From positions 446,460,270 through 446,524,269 of the forward strand of contig CM066032.1 in assembly GCA_033557465.1 (NCBI GenBank): DNA of 64,000 bases, read 5' to 3'. Position 1 is the first letter of the stretch; each line of letters starts with the position of its first letter. The translations under genes and the position numbers were made by a program. The notes under the pieces are model-generated. The model was not told where the DNA came from and ran no database searches. It was given only the letters and a program-made list of their open reading frames with translations. This stretch comes from Ichthyophis bannanicus. Its lineage: Eukaryota; Chordata; Amphibia; Gymnophiona; Ichthyophiidae. Positions 42,714 through 55,240 of the stretch are shown here, piece by piece.

Positions 42714-43081
42714 CAATGTTCCCTCTAATTTTTTGTAGGCTGTGTGCGCATAAAATATCAGCTGTGTGCAGCTTTTGAAGGAAGGTTAAATTTTTTGTGC
42801 GCCACATAACACTCGGAGTTATATACTTTAAAATTTGACTACACGTCAGAATACAGTATTACACCACATTGATTTTAATCAAATTAAATGAAAATAGACG
42901 ATTACTAAATGAAGCGGGAAATTTCTAGTAATTGTAATCATAACTTTTAAATTTTAAGACGTCGGTGTTGTTTTCTATCAGAATCAGAGCCGTAATTTTG
43001 GTGCGCTCTGTTGTAAAGTATGTGCGCTCGCTTGGCGAGGTGTGTGCGCGCGCACACGCGCACAGCTTAGAGGGAACAGTG
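42714..43081. mobile_element. hAT-type MITE, 8-bp TSD GTCAGGGG
   Basis: The ends CAATGTTCCCTCTAA (left) and CACTGTTCCCTCTAA (reverse complement of right) are followed on both sides by GCTGTGTGCGC-like words. GTCAGGGG is present at 42706-42713 and 43082-43089, exact in 8 of 8 bases. No transposase in the 368 bp. Confidence 0.92.
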
Positions 43082-43089
43082 GTCAGGGG

Positions 43090-46079
43090 AGGGTTTTGTA
43101 CTCCTGTCCAATCAGGACAACTTCAGCAGTTCTCCAGTGAGCTGATCTCCTGCTGGACTCCCAAGGGTCTTGTGGTTCCTAGTGTACGGAGCAAAGGGTC
43201 AGCTGGACTGTGGGCCAGACAGTTCCCAAGCAGACAGCTTCCTCCGTCCAGAAGGGGAACCACTCAGGGAGGACATATCACTTCCCAATAAAAGAAACAT
43301 CACAGAGAGGACTTACACTTCCCAATAAAATCTCACCTTATGCAGAACAACACGCTCGTACATGGTAATAACTATCTCACAGATTTTTCTTCCAAAAGGA
43401 TCTTTTATTATTCACTATCTTACAGAAACTAAGAACAAAGGAAAACAGTCCAGTAGAATTACAGATCTTGCCACCTCTCACAGCAGGCAAACAGGGTCAT
43501 TCTGTCTTAATCTCTGATGCAAATCTCTAGCTATAAGCCAGAATGTTTGGCCCGACTTCATGGTTCTGTCTTACTTTCTGACTCAACAGCAAGTGAGAGA
43601 ATGTATGACAGGCTTTCCTGGACACAAGAGATCAGCGTAACAGACATACACAAGATGCACACAAAACTCTCAGGCATAACAACAGCGATACTGGGGCCAT
43701 AGAGAACCCAGGAAATCCATACTTCCCCACAGCCTTCACTGCGAAGCAGATGGTTTCATCGTGTATCTGGTCCTGTCACATTATATACCCTTGCTCAGGA
43801 CCATACTTACTATTCAGGCATTCTTCTCTAATTAGCTCATTCTTGTTCCAGCTGTCTGGGGCCCCACTTGTGTGATTTGCCATGTTATTCTACTCATGTC
43901 TGCATCCCTCTCCGTTGACCTTTCTTGGGCCCATGTCTGCAATTATCAGTCTGGGCCTTGTCAGATTTATATTGTTATCTGACCTCTGCCCCCCTCACTC
44001 AGTTCTTTACCTGGTTTTCTTGCTGAGTTCTCTCCCACCCCTCAGTTCCCAAGAAATATATCTCTTCAATGCCCCATGTTCTGACAACTATACTGGGGGC
44101 CATATTTTCTTCTTCATGCTAAGCTGGCATGTTTATCTCTCATGATTGCCTTTCTAACCTCTCTCAAGGTCCACCGTTTACTGATAAGTGTGTTTTCACA
44201 TCTTTTCCATATGATGTCACATACCGCTGAAAGCTTCATGTATGCACCTCAGTACAATTCCAGCATTTTTTGTGTTACTGTGTTAACTCCTTCTCCTCTG
44301 GCTCTCACACTAGTCTGGAAGGGACTCTCTGCAGCTAAACTCCTGGACCTGGAGTTGCTCCCCTGGAGCCTCCATCTATCACTGCAACTTCCCAGTGAGC
44401 TGATCTGCCACAGGACACCCCCCCCCCCCCCCAATGGTCTTGTGGTTCCTAGTCCAGATTGGTCTCTCTGCTGCTGCAGCTCTCCAGTGAGCTGATCTCC
44501 TGTTCGGCTTCCAAGTCAGTCACTCCACTGTCAGCTCTACTCCCTAGGCTGGGAGGAGATTGTTCACTCCCATCTTTACTCTTAGCCCAGATTCTGTCTG
44601 TAGGAGGCTCTTGGCTAGCATTTCACTCTGAGTTTATCTAGGCTCCCAGGAGGCTTTTTAGTGCCATCTTCAGGAGGAGGGCCTGAGGAGCACTTCCCCT
44701 ACTAGTCCCCACCCTAGAGCATACAACCAGCAGGTTGGACAATCCTGACGTGGAAGTTCCCTCTTCAGATGAGGAGAAGCTCTATTTAGATAAAGAAGCT
44801 TAACAGCTTCATCTCCCTTACACAGGGTTGCTGGTCCTGGTACCTGTTTACCTGATACCTGTTTAACTGATACTATTACGCTTATAATGAGCAGTTTCCA
44901 CTGGCCCCAGTATTTGCCTCTCCACCCTCTGTATAGTGTGTGTACTTTATTCTCCTACACTATTCCCAATAGATTTAAAAGATAAATCTTAAGATTAGAA
45001 ATAAATTTGAGCAAATATTACCCTGACGTCTTCAGAACAGTCAGTGATTTGCATCTCCCCTCTTGCATGTATCCAAATGTTTCTTTTCCAGCTCAGCCAG
45101 CACAGTGACCATTATAATATGCTGCTCCCTTAATATCTCACACACAGACAAGCACAATGATTTAGTTCCTCATCTCATCTCTTTGGAAGTTACCTCTGAC
45201 AGAATAAAGTGACCTTTTACATTTAGCCCATGTTATTCAACACACTCTCAAACATCCACCTTTGGGGGTGGGGGTTCATACTCAAGTACTGGAAAATACG
45301 GAAAGAAGTATCTTAAATAGCAGTATTCAGAAGCATAACTACTCTAAATCTCCACAGATAGCTCCAAAGATGGCTCCACAAGAGCTCCTAAAAGGCCAGA
45401 TGTACCATGGCACTGTAGCATTTTTCAAGCGTGTTGACGCTCTCAACAACATCACCAGTGCAAATCCGCTTACTATTCCCTCCAGCACAGAAGGTACGTG
45501 ATGACTTTACTCTCTCTCTCCATAGCACTCCAGTGTTTTTCAAGCGTTCAAATTTTCTCTTGATGACATCACCAGTGCGACTCAGGGGACCTCCTTCTGC
45601 TTCCTCTTCCCTCCATCACAGAAGGTACATGATGATTTGCTCTCTCCAAAATTCTATTAAGAGAATCTGGGAGGTAGACATGAGCCAGGATGGTTTTAAT
45701 CTGACTGCATTTTTAGAATCTTCAGAACAGGAATCCACCAACAGGCGTACTTTGACGAAAGGTGCTCTGTTACTGTATAAAATTACCCCTTAGAGGACAG
45801 CCCTTTCTCTTTGCTCAAACTTGCCCCAGTGTGAATACCTCATTTTAGGAATTCAGTCTTTCACCAAAATAACCCTAGAGGGGTTGTCTCCAGAAGCCTT
45901 AATTGTTTGTTCTGGTACTAATTCAATCAACATTTTTTTAACAGATTTCACTGCGGTAAAAAAAAGACTCAGAGGGACACTCTAAATCTTCTGACTAGCT
46001 CTGTTGCCAGAAACATTTCCTCTACTGTTTCCAGGGCTCTTGGGATTCTTCAGTCTTAAAAAAAATCGTACACTGATCA
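43090..46079. other. Unclassified region with direct repeats and a possible LTR
   Basis: The phrase CCAGTGAGCTGATCTCCTG with nearby GGTCTTGTGGTTCCTAGT recurs at about 43130-43180, 44390-44455 and 44485-44505. A minus-strand segment from about 43780 (TGTGACAGGACC) to 43336 has an AATAATAAAAGATCC polyadenylation-like motif and TG...CA-type edges, so it may be a solo LTR, but no clean duplication supports it. An imperfect tandem duplication of about 110 bp lies at 45413-45630 (TTTTTCAAGCG ... ACATCACCAGTGC ... CACAGAAGGTAC). No gene is supported. Confidence 0.4.
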
Positions 46080-46126
46080 TACAGCTGTGGTCAACATTAT
46101 TAGAACCCTTGCAGTTCAACCTCTTA

Positions 46127-46253
46127 GGGGAACGTTACTAAATGGCAATAGTGGCTTCCATGCAATATCGGAGCTGCAGCCCCATTGAAATCAATGGGGC
46201 CACGGCTCCAATATTGTATGGAAGCCGCTACCGCCATTTACTAAACATACCCC
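46127..46253. mobile_element. Harbinger-type palindromic MITE, TSD TTA
   Basis: A 127-bp palindrome with ends GGGGAACGTTACTAAATGGC and (reverse complement) GGGGTATGTTTAGTAAATGG is flanked by TTA at 46124-46126 and 46254-46256. It is related to the 25021-25148 MITE by the shared CAGCCCCATTGAA centre and GAAGCCGCTACC arms. It sits just inside the left end of the Tc1 element. Confidence 0.9.
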
Positions 46254-46589
46254 TTAATGTCCAATATCTCCTAAAAGAAAAATGGCCAGTGAAATAGCTT
46301 TGGACTATATATGTACACACATGTGACACATAAAAGAAGCAAATATAACAAGATCAATTAAAAAAAGAAATAGCAGGAAAAAGTATAAAAACCAGGACAC
46401 TGCCAGAACATGATTAATGGCACCCTTATAAACAATTCAAATCAGTTTGAACAGAAGACTCACAGCCCAATTGCAGTACAATTAGATGCACTTGTGATCA
46501 ATTGTCAGTGCTCATATGACTTGAATCAACCAACAAATGATGTTCTAATGTTTAAAATGGCCACATTCACTCCCTGTTCCATTTTCACA

Positions 46590-47583
<994 letters not shown>

Positions 47584-47804
47584 TATTAGTGAAGGGTGTT
47601 ATTAATTCTAGCCAGGCAATACTTTGTTTCTTTCTCACAAATTACTGTCTAAGTTATCCAGGCATCTTTTTTTATGTATACCTTTGAGCATACTATTAAA
47701 ATATTATGATGACATATAGTGGGAAAGTTTCCAATGATTTCTCAAGGTAATGTACACAACATACCTAAAATGCAAGGGTGCCAATAAGGTTGACCACAAC
47801 TGTA

Positions 47805-48534
47805 TACGTATACGATCTCTTATAAATGTAGTGTGTAATATACTCTTCTCAAAAAAAAAAAATTTCAGCTCTCTGAAGGTTAAATAAAAAAAAAAAAGAA
47901 GCATTAATGACATTCAAATACAGAAAGCAGAGAGCCACAGATTTATATTAAAAAACAGAAACAGAAGAATATTTTCAGCCTTCTGCATCCCCATTTAGGA
48001 AATTACCAGTGGTATCATTATTATTATGATTATGATTATTATCATAATCATTTTTATTGCACATATCAGATGTATACAGCCCTGTACAGACACACAGAAC
48101 TGAAAAAGACATTTTAGCACTCCAGACAGGTGAGAATGTCTGTGTCCCCACCCTCACCCTCACCCTTTCATCTCCCGCCCCCTACACTCTGATCTCCAGT
48201 CCTCTTTCCTTGCCTCCCACAGCCTAGATGGAGAGGTGAGCAACACTCTTCCTGGGATTTCATTTACTTCTGGCTTGCACTTAAATATCAGTCATTTATC
48301 TGCCTCTAAGGGTCTTTGCACTCTGGACAGCTGCCTCTCAGGCCTACTCATAGTTACAGCCCTACAGAGACATGTGCAGAGCATTTTTATAACAAGTGCC
48401 TAGAAAAATGTCTGTTTTATAAAGGCATCTATGCTCTATCATTAGACATTCAAACAATCCAAAATTAGCTGAAAAGATATTGAAGCAACTGCTACCGATA
48501 TGCAGCATTTTTTTTTAAGTGCCAATGCTGACTC
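47805..48534. other. Non-coding, A-rich and simple repeat
   Basis: Contains poly(A) runs (47850-47862, 47886-47897), an ATTATTATGATTATGATT microsatellite near 48015-48050 and a CCCTCACCCTCACCC run near 48150. No gene is supported. Confidence 0.5.
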
Positions 48535-48654
48535 CTGGCAACCAGGGCCGGCCCGTCCATTGAGCAAGAATGTTTTTTGCACAGGGCCCCGCGTTTCAGG
48601 GGGCCCCGCGCAAAGAACATTCTGCTTTTTTCAAAATTAAATTAAAAAAAAAAA

Positions 48655-48998
48655 ACGCTGGCTGCTACCGCTGCCGCTGCCACCGCGGCAGCAGCAGAAT
48701 GGACTGTCCCGCGGGGCCCCCTCTGCCCGGCTGAATCCCTCCCTCCGTGACGGCTGAGCCTTTCCGTGCCGGCTTTGAGAGTCGCGAAGGGAGAGTGTCT
48801 CCCTCGCGTCTCTGTTAAGCCTGAAGGGGCAGATGGGAAATTTCCCATCAGCCCCTGCGGGATGAACAGATACGCGAGGGAGTCACTGTCCCGGCGCGAC
48901 TCTCAAAGCCGGCACGGAGGGGCACAGCCGTCGTGGCGGGAGGGAGGGAGGGAGGGATTCAGCCGGGCAGAGGGGCCCCCGCAGCAGCCAGCGTTTTT
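48655..48998. repeat. Long GC-rich foldback in hAT-ended copy 1
   Basis: Two arms are inverted copies: CGCTGGCTGC at the left edge against GCAGCCAGCG at the right, TGCCGGCTTTGAGAGTCGCG against CGCGACTCTCAAAGCCGGCA further in, with a centre GATGGGAAATTTCCCATC. Open frames in both directions here are products of the palindrome. Confidence 0.85.
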
Positions 48999-49019
48999 TT
49001 TTTAATTTAATTTTACTTG

Positions 49020-49800
49020 AGCCGATGGGGGGGGGGGGGGTTAGGACTGGTAATGAGCTATGTGGGGGCTAGGACTGGAAATGGGCTGGGGGGTTAAGAC
49101 TGGAGGTGGGCTGATGGGGTTAGGACTGGTAATGGGCTGTGGGCTGTTGGGGGAGTTAGATCTGGTAATGGGCTATGGGGGGGTTAAGACTGGTAATGAG
49201 CTGTAGGCTGATGGGGGCTGTCTGGTAATGAGCTATGGGGGGTCTAGGACTGGAAATGGGCTGGGGGCTTAAGACTGGAGGTGGGCTGATGGGGTTAGGA
49301 CTGGTAATGGGCTGTGGGCTGTTGGGGGGATTAGAACTGGTAATGGGCTATGGGGGGGTTAAGACTGGTAATGGGCTGTGGGCTGATGGGGGCTATCTGG
49401 TAATGGGTTATGGGGGGGTTAGGACTGATAATGGGCTATGGGGGGCTAGTACAGGAAATGGGCTGATGGGGAGGGGTTAGGACTTGAGGTGGGCTGATGG
49501 GGTTAGGACTGGTAATAGGCTGTGGGCTGATGGGGGAGGGGGGTTAGGACTGGCAATGGGCTATGGGGGGCTGACTGGAAATGGGTTGATGGGGTTAGGA
49601 CTGGAAGTGGGCTGATGGGGGGTTAGGACTGGTAATGGGTTATAGGGGGGGCTTAAACTGAAAATGGGGTGATAGGGGGTTAGGACTGGAAGTGGGTTGA
49701 TGGGGGGCTAGGACTGGTATTGGGTTGGGGGGTTGCTAGGACTGGAAATGGGCTGATGGGTGGCTAGGACTGGAAATGGGCTGATGCAGGGACTAGAAGG
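49020..49800 (+). repeat. G-rich minisatellite, copy 1
   Basis: Tandem, diverged units of roughly 30 bp read GGGGTTAGGACTGGTAATGGGCTGTGGGCTGATG. Runs of four or more G recur in every unit. The array spans about 0.78 kb. Confidence 0.9.
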
Positions 49801-50836
49801 GAATGGATGCTGGGTGAGGCTGGAACTAGAAGGGAGCTCATGTTGGGGGAGGATTAGAATGGGATGGGGCTGGAAGAGTAAAATGGAGAAGGGAAAAATA
49901 TTTTGTGTGGGAGGGATAAAAAATCTACAATTGGCCGGGTATTGGGAGAGTAAGTGGGGATTGAGGATGGAGGGGTAAAATTTGAGTAGATGAAATAGGA
50001 ATGAGGAAAGAGCAAAAGGAGAAAGATTAGTATGTTAAAGCAGATGTAGAGAGAGAATGGAAAAAAACTAGAAGAGAGAAGAAAGGACAAATGGACAGCA
50101 GACGATGGAGAGTTAGCAGAAGACACGAAGAAACCAGAAGAAAGTGGCTGGAGCAATTGCAGCTGAAAAAAAATGCACAAAAGGTAGAAAAATATCTCTT
50201 TATTTTGAATTTATTAATTGGAATATGTCAGCTCTGGTAAATGTGCATCATTAACGTCTGCGCTTTGTTTAGTACAAGAGCAAATTAATGTATAGTTTTA
50301 TTTCTACAGTGTTGTACATTCCAAGTTTGGCTTTTGGGATTCCCAGTTTAATTATTGTCTTCCTGTTTCTAAATTGTGATTACTTGTTTGGTGATGGTCT
50401 ATGTTCTGCATGTGTAACTGAGCTGAGGTGTTCTGTTTATATAATTCCTATTTGACATTGCCACTTGTTCTCTTTCCCCAGTAGGTCATGTATTCTTGTT
50501 CTCTGAAATGTATTGGTTTAATATTTGCAGTGTTGCCTTTTGATTGGTAGAGTATGGTGCTTTGTGAATCCTGGTAGTGCTGTTAGGATACGGCGGGTTT
50601 GCTATGGGTTCTAAATGGGCAGTGTTTGTAGTAGTTCCTAATGTGTCTGGCAGTTGGCACTGGATTATAGTAATGTAGAAATCTTTTAGTCTTTCTTTAT
50701 CCATACACTCATTAAGAGGCACGTTTACTAAAAGTTAGTATATGGTAACATTATGCAAATATTTATACAAATGAAGCCCCGCACCGAGTCTCCGCACATG
50801 GCCCCACACCCCCCTTGGGCCACCCCTGCTGGCAAC

Positions 50837-50995
50837 CCAGCAGTCCCTGGGTTTTCTTGACAAGTTTGCCAGGCCTTTTCTTCCTAGGCAATGTAATTTG
50901 TCCAAGGTCACAAGGGGTGCCAGTAGGAATCAAACTCTGATCTCCTGGGTAATAAGCTGTTGCTCTGACCACTAGGTTACTCCTTCACTATCCAG
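50837..50995 (-). mobile_element. tRNA-derived SINE, interrupted by hAT copy 1
   Basis: On the minus strand the head reads AGTAACCTAGTGGTCAGAGC (A box) and then GTTTGATTCCTAC (B box), followed by a CTTGTGACCTTGGACAAATT core. The remainder of the SINE tail continues on the other side of the hAT element at about 48505-48534 (GCCAATGCTGACTCCTGG). So the SINE is older than hAT copy 1. Confidence 0.7.
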
Positions 50996-51950
50996 TAAAG
51001 GGCCATCAAAACCATGTGCTACTCATATAGTATCACAATAGCCTCATCATCATCAGTCCTTAATGATTCTAGCTTTATAAGTCAATCTTTTGCATCAGAG
51101 TCAAAAGCTGGCAATATATAGAGCAGTATTAGACTTCTACTTATTTGCATGAAGCTGCACATGAGCCATCCTTTAACACTGGTCCATAAACTCCAACTTG
51201 CATGTCACATGTTGACAATAAGATTTCTGCATCAGGGATTCACTCTGCTTATTAATTGAATCACATAAAAACAGCTAGACACATCCGAAAAATACAAAAA
51301 TTGCCATCGTGTTTTTAGGTCAACAGTCACATGGTTTGAAGAGCCAAATTACAGCTCAAAGCAGAGAAATCCATTCAATGTCTGCATTTAAACTGGTAAC
51401 ACGGTGTTAAGAGAATATATCCAGTGTTGTTCATTTATCAAGATCACCCCTCCACTGTGTAAGGTAAAATTTATGTGTAATTCACTATTTAAGGCCTTCC
51501 ACTATATGGTTATTCACCAACCTGTATTCGACCAGTTGTGCTGATGTGCTCTTGGAAATGATCCTACTTGTATGCTCATTGAGACAAAGTCCGATTTTTT
51601 TCAACAACTATGGCTGACATACACCATTGGATAGACGCCTGTATTTTTTAATTCTTTAGCACGATTAGGGTGTTTTTGAATGTTTTATGCTCTGCCTTAT
51701 GCCTTTTAGGCACCCTTGTCATAGTTTTTCATATTATTTATTTAATTTTATTTATGTACTCGATTATTTATATTTTAGGTATTTATTATTGTATTATGAA
51801 ATATGTTTTTTGTTTTTGTTTTTATTTGAGATTTGTGCCCCCTAAATAAAGCACTTGTGACCACCTTACACATCTCACTGTGTTGTGCCTTGCCATACAG
51901 AGTGACACAGACAATTATATTTTTATATATATTTTTTTATTATTAGGTTT
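50996..51950. other. No recognisable gene
   Basis: A/T-rich sequence with a T-rich part at 51720-51840. No coding region, SINE head or terminal repeat could be supported. Confidence 0.45.
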
Positions 51951-51954
51951 ATAT

Positions 51955-52430
51955 TTAATTACGAAAAAAACAGCCCAATATTGGCTAATAGTCCAACTGG
52001 CTAAGTCAAAGCGCGGGAACATACAGGTGAAACATAAACAGAAGGGCTATTACTCAATCTTTCCATAGAAACAAGCAAGCCGCTCTACTTAGCTTCAAAG
52101 CAGCTGAAGTTCCACGAAAACACAGAAGCCACCCAACAACGATCTTTGTTCCACCCTGAACGTGGTTTCATCAGGGGCAAGCTATACTCCACTTGTGGAA
52201 AATCCTACTGAAGCTACAGCATCTGATGTCAATCCTTTTAAATGTTTCTAACCCAATCACACTGACTGGGGAACTAGAGCCACTCAAAGGAACAAAGGAA
52301 CTCCACAGCCATCACCTATTCTAAAAATATACTCCCCATTCAATTTTCACATGGAGACCAGCAGGTTCTATTGTATTGAGACCCATCTCTGCTCACACTG
52401 TAAAAGGGTCTTTCCACGATCCCCACCTCT
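51955..52430 (-). repeat. Penelope left terminal repeat (inverted)
   Basis: This is the reverse complement of 54755-55240, with scattered differences. Shared landmarks are the CAGCCCAATATTGGCTAATA edge, CTTCAAAGCAGCTGAAGTTCC, and GAGACCCATCTCTGCTCACAC near the inner edge. Confidence 0.82.
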
Positions 52431-52569
52431 AATGTTAAAAGGAATAAAATCATTTGCGATGCAGCAAAGATCCAAAAATTTGTGATTAAATTGAATGCAG
52501 TGTTTAACCAGCGAAGTTTCTTCTCTCTTCACCATAGACTATGAGGCTGAGGCCCTGTGACAATTTAAC

Positions 52570-54030
52570 AATGTGAATCATTACCAGAAACTTGATGGAG
52601 ATCCAACTCCTGTTTTGCAGCAAGAAATCTTGGTAACCGAGTCTGCTTATGCAGCTGGTTTTCTGTCAGAAAAAGATTTGGCTTTTCTTATTCCAAAATT
52701 TCCAAAGACCTCTGTGTTCTATATTTTGTCAAAGGTCCATAAAAGGCTTGTGAATCCTCCAGGCATGCCTATTTTAATCGAGTAATGATTCACTGTAAGA
52801 ATATGTAGGCAAATATATTAACTTGTTTTGAAACATGAAGTCCCCTATATAGCATCATATATGAAGGACACTGCATTTTTTGCAAATTTTACAGCAAGTA
52901 AAAGATGTTTCATGTATTCAGTGGATAGCTACTTTGGATGTCAATGCTCTATATACTTCCATTCCGCAGGGAGAACGATGTTGGAAAGAAGACCTGTCCC
53001 ATATATGGTGCCGACTGTATCTCTTATGCAGTTAGTGAAAATGGCCTTAACGAAGAATTTTTTAATGTTTAAACCAGATTTTTAACAAACAAATATCTGA
53101 AACGGTAATGAGGGGGCTACATCTGCCCCTTCTTTGGCTAACTTATACATGCAGGCATTTGAAGTATATACACTATATGGTGAAATGGCGCTATATTGAT
53201 GAAGTTTTTCTCCTGTGGAATGGGACACATAAATGCCTGATAAAATTTTCTGATTATCTCAATACATGCAATCCGGCTATTAAATTTGAGATGGTTTGTC
53301 AGAAGTCCCAAGTACATTTTTTGGATGTGTGTGTGCAGAAGACTAAGGACACATTTTTTACTAGACTATATTAAAAACCAACAGATAACAATACTTTGTT
53401 ACAATATAAGAGTTTTCATCCTTTCCATTTAAAGAATAGTTTACCCGTTTCTCAGCTTTCATGCTGCAGACGAATCTGTTCTACTAACACCAAATTTAAA
53501 GTGCAAGCTCAGAAAATGTTACAGAAATTTAAGGAACAGGGTTATCCTAGTTGAGTGCTCTGTAAAGCCTTTAAAACAAGCATATTTTAATCATTGAGAT
53601 TGGCTTCTCATCCCTCCTCCTCCTTCTTCCAGTCCCCCCAAGGCTTCACACCTGTATCTTCCAACATTCCTCTCTGTCAAAAGAAATTGCCTCTTCAATT
53701 AAGCATAGGTGGACAACACTCTGACCAACCCTGTTTTGCTGGCACTAGTCTATAGTAGAAGAAGAAATTAACAGGACAGGCTGTGCCCAGCAGTCCCTGG
53801 GACACCAAGAATAGCTGTACCTAGAGACCATTCTCGGTGTGGATGCTGCATGTCCTGTGAGATTATGGGTCCGGGTACGGACTTTCAAGTTAATGGATGT
53901 ATTTTTATTTAAAATGGACAGCATCTTGTACCTCTGCCTATGTGATGTATTTAATCCGCTGTCCCCATTCTAAATTCTATGTGGGAAAGACTACTCATCA
54001 GTTGAAGATTCGCCTGTCAGAATATAAATA
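52570..54030 (+). pseudogene. Penelope-like reverse transcriptase and GIY-YIG endonuclease, decayed
   Basis: From 52573 the text reads LSEKDLAFLIPKFPKTSVFY and ILSKVHKRLVNPPGMPI, an RT start with the Penelope-type PKVHK box. ATLDVNALYTSIPQG-like text lies near 52930. The catalytic box at about 53190 reads WRYIDEVFLLW where YIDD is expected, so one Asp is replaced by Glu. QVHFLDVCVQKTKDTF (53310) is the usual C-terminal RT block. The GIY-YIG domain appears at about 53930-54020 (VMYLIRCPHSKFYVGKTTHQ). Stops and shifts near 52783, 52800 and 53372, among others, make it non-functional. Confidence 0.87.
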
Positions 54031-54033
54031 TAA

Positions 54034-54620
54034 TGGGCCCAATTCTGTGCCACGAATAGTGGGGGTGGACATACCAACGGGACGTCCATCCCCGCTATTC
54101 GTGCCCCCTCACGCCGGTGTCTAGCTTCCCCGCTGGTTGTACAGGGAAGCTAGACGGGGCAGGAAAGGGGAGGAGCGGGGCAGTGTTAGGATGGGCAGTG
54201 GGTAGTTGCTGGCCTTGGACGTACAGGGCCGATTCTAATGTCGGCCCTGTATGTCCGGGGCCAGCGACTTGAACAGGGAAATTATTCCACCTCCAAGGCG
54301 GAATAACTTCCCTGGACGTCAGGGACCAGCGGGCCTGGGGCTGGGAAAGGGTGGCAGGGGGCAGAGAGCATTCCCCACAGCCCAACCCTGGCCCTGTGAA
54401 GCCAAATTGGGGGTCGGGCTGCAGGGAATAGACAGTTTGTTCCAGTGGCCGGCGTTGTCATTTAAAAGCCCTGACTGAGTTAGTCAGGCCTGCATGTACA
54501 GGACTGATCATGACTCTGATCCCGCGTGGCTAGACGTGCCCCACAGGATCAGAATCACGACCCCCCTCTATATGCCTGGTCAAACCGGACATACAGAGGG
54601 GGTGTACATCCAGGATGGAA
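54034..54620. mobile_element. GC-rich foldback MITE, copy 1
   Basis: This GC-rich block interrupts the Penelope element. Inner inverted words include GTACAGGGCCGATTCTAATG followed by GTCGGCCCTGTATGTCC, and GGGAAATTATTCCACCTCC followed by GCGGAATAACTTCCCTGG. It begins GGGCCCAATTCTGTGCC. It is homologous along its length to 55775-56365. Confidence 0.65.
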
Positions 54621-54754
54621 TAAGTCCTAATCTGTCTAAATTGAGAGAATAGGCTCTGCTGATTAAGCATCGTGTACAATTTAATCGTAAATTTTTTGAT
54701 CTTTGCTGCAAGGTGATTTTATTTATTTTAGCATTAAAGATGAGGACCGTGGAA

Positions 54755-55240
54755 AGACCCTTCTACAGTGTGTACAGAGATGGGTTTATAATCTCAGTGC
54801 AATAGAACCTGTTGATCTCAGTGTGAAAATTGAATGGGAAGTATATTTTTAGAGTGAGTGATGGCTGTGGAGTTCCACCACTTCCTTCTTTCAACTGTCT
54901 CTAGTTTAAGAGTTTCCCCAGTCAGTTAATGTGATTGGGTTAGAGGTATTTAAAAGGACTGACGTCAGATGCTGCAGCTTTAGTAGGATTTTCCACAAGT
55001 AAAGTATAGCTTGCCCCTGATGAAACCACGTTTGGGGTGGAACAAAGATCGTTGTTGGGTGGCTTCTGTGTTTTTGTGGAACTTCAGCTGCTTTGAAGCT
55101 AAGCTGAGTGGCTTGCTTGTTTCTATGGAAAGATTAAGTAATAGCCCTTCTGTTTATGTTTCACCCATATCGCAGTTCCCAAGCTTTGACTGAGCCAGTT
55201 GGATTATTAGCTGATACTGGGCTATTTTTTCATAATTAAA
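54755..55240 (+). repeat. Penelope right terminal repeat
   Basis: It follows the coding remnant and includes TTGAATGGGAAGTATATTTT, GCTTGCCCCTGATGAAACC and GGAACTTCAGCTGCTTTGAA, each found inverted in the left repeat. It ends before a TA-rich run at 55235-55280. Confidence 0.82.

Larger units (their letters stand above)
48543..50828. mobile_element. hAT-ended element with foldback and minisatellite, copy 1
   Basis: The ends CAGGGCCGGCCCGTCC and (reverse complement) CAGGGGTGGCCCAAGG are hAT-like. CTGGCAAC occurs at 48535-48542 and 50829-50836, exact in 8 of 8 bases. The element comprises a left arm, a long foldback (48655-48998), a G-rich minisatellite (49020-49800) and a 1-kb unique right part without an ORF. 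It inserted into a tRNA-derived SINE. Copy 2 is at 59286-63032. Confidence 0.9.
51955..55240 (+). mobile_element. Penelope-like element with inverted terminal repeats
   Basis: A decayed Penelope-like ORF (52570-54030, ending at a GIY-YIG domain) lies between two copies of the same sequence in opposite orientation: about 51955-52430 and 54755-55240. Matching phrases include GAACAAAGATCGTTGTTGGG (right) and its complement at the left. Inverted LTR-like repeats are known for Penelope-like elements. A GC-rich MITE (54034-54615) interrupts the 3' coding end. Confidence 0.83.

Noticed and set aside
43336..43780. Solo LTR candidate on the minus strand
   Set aside because: TG...CA edges and a polyadenylation-like motif are present, but only a 3-bp flank match was found, so it is mentioned but not called as a separate element.
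48642..49005. Frames on both strands over the GC-rich foldback
   Set aside because: They read the two arms of a palindrome, so both strands give nearly the same peptide; the sequence is a MITE hairpin.
53897..54124. Independent GIY-YIG gene
   Set aside because: It continues the decayed Penelope RT and is cut by a MITE; not a separate gene.
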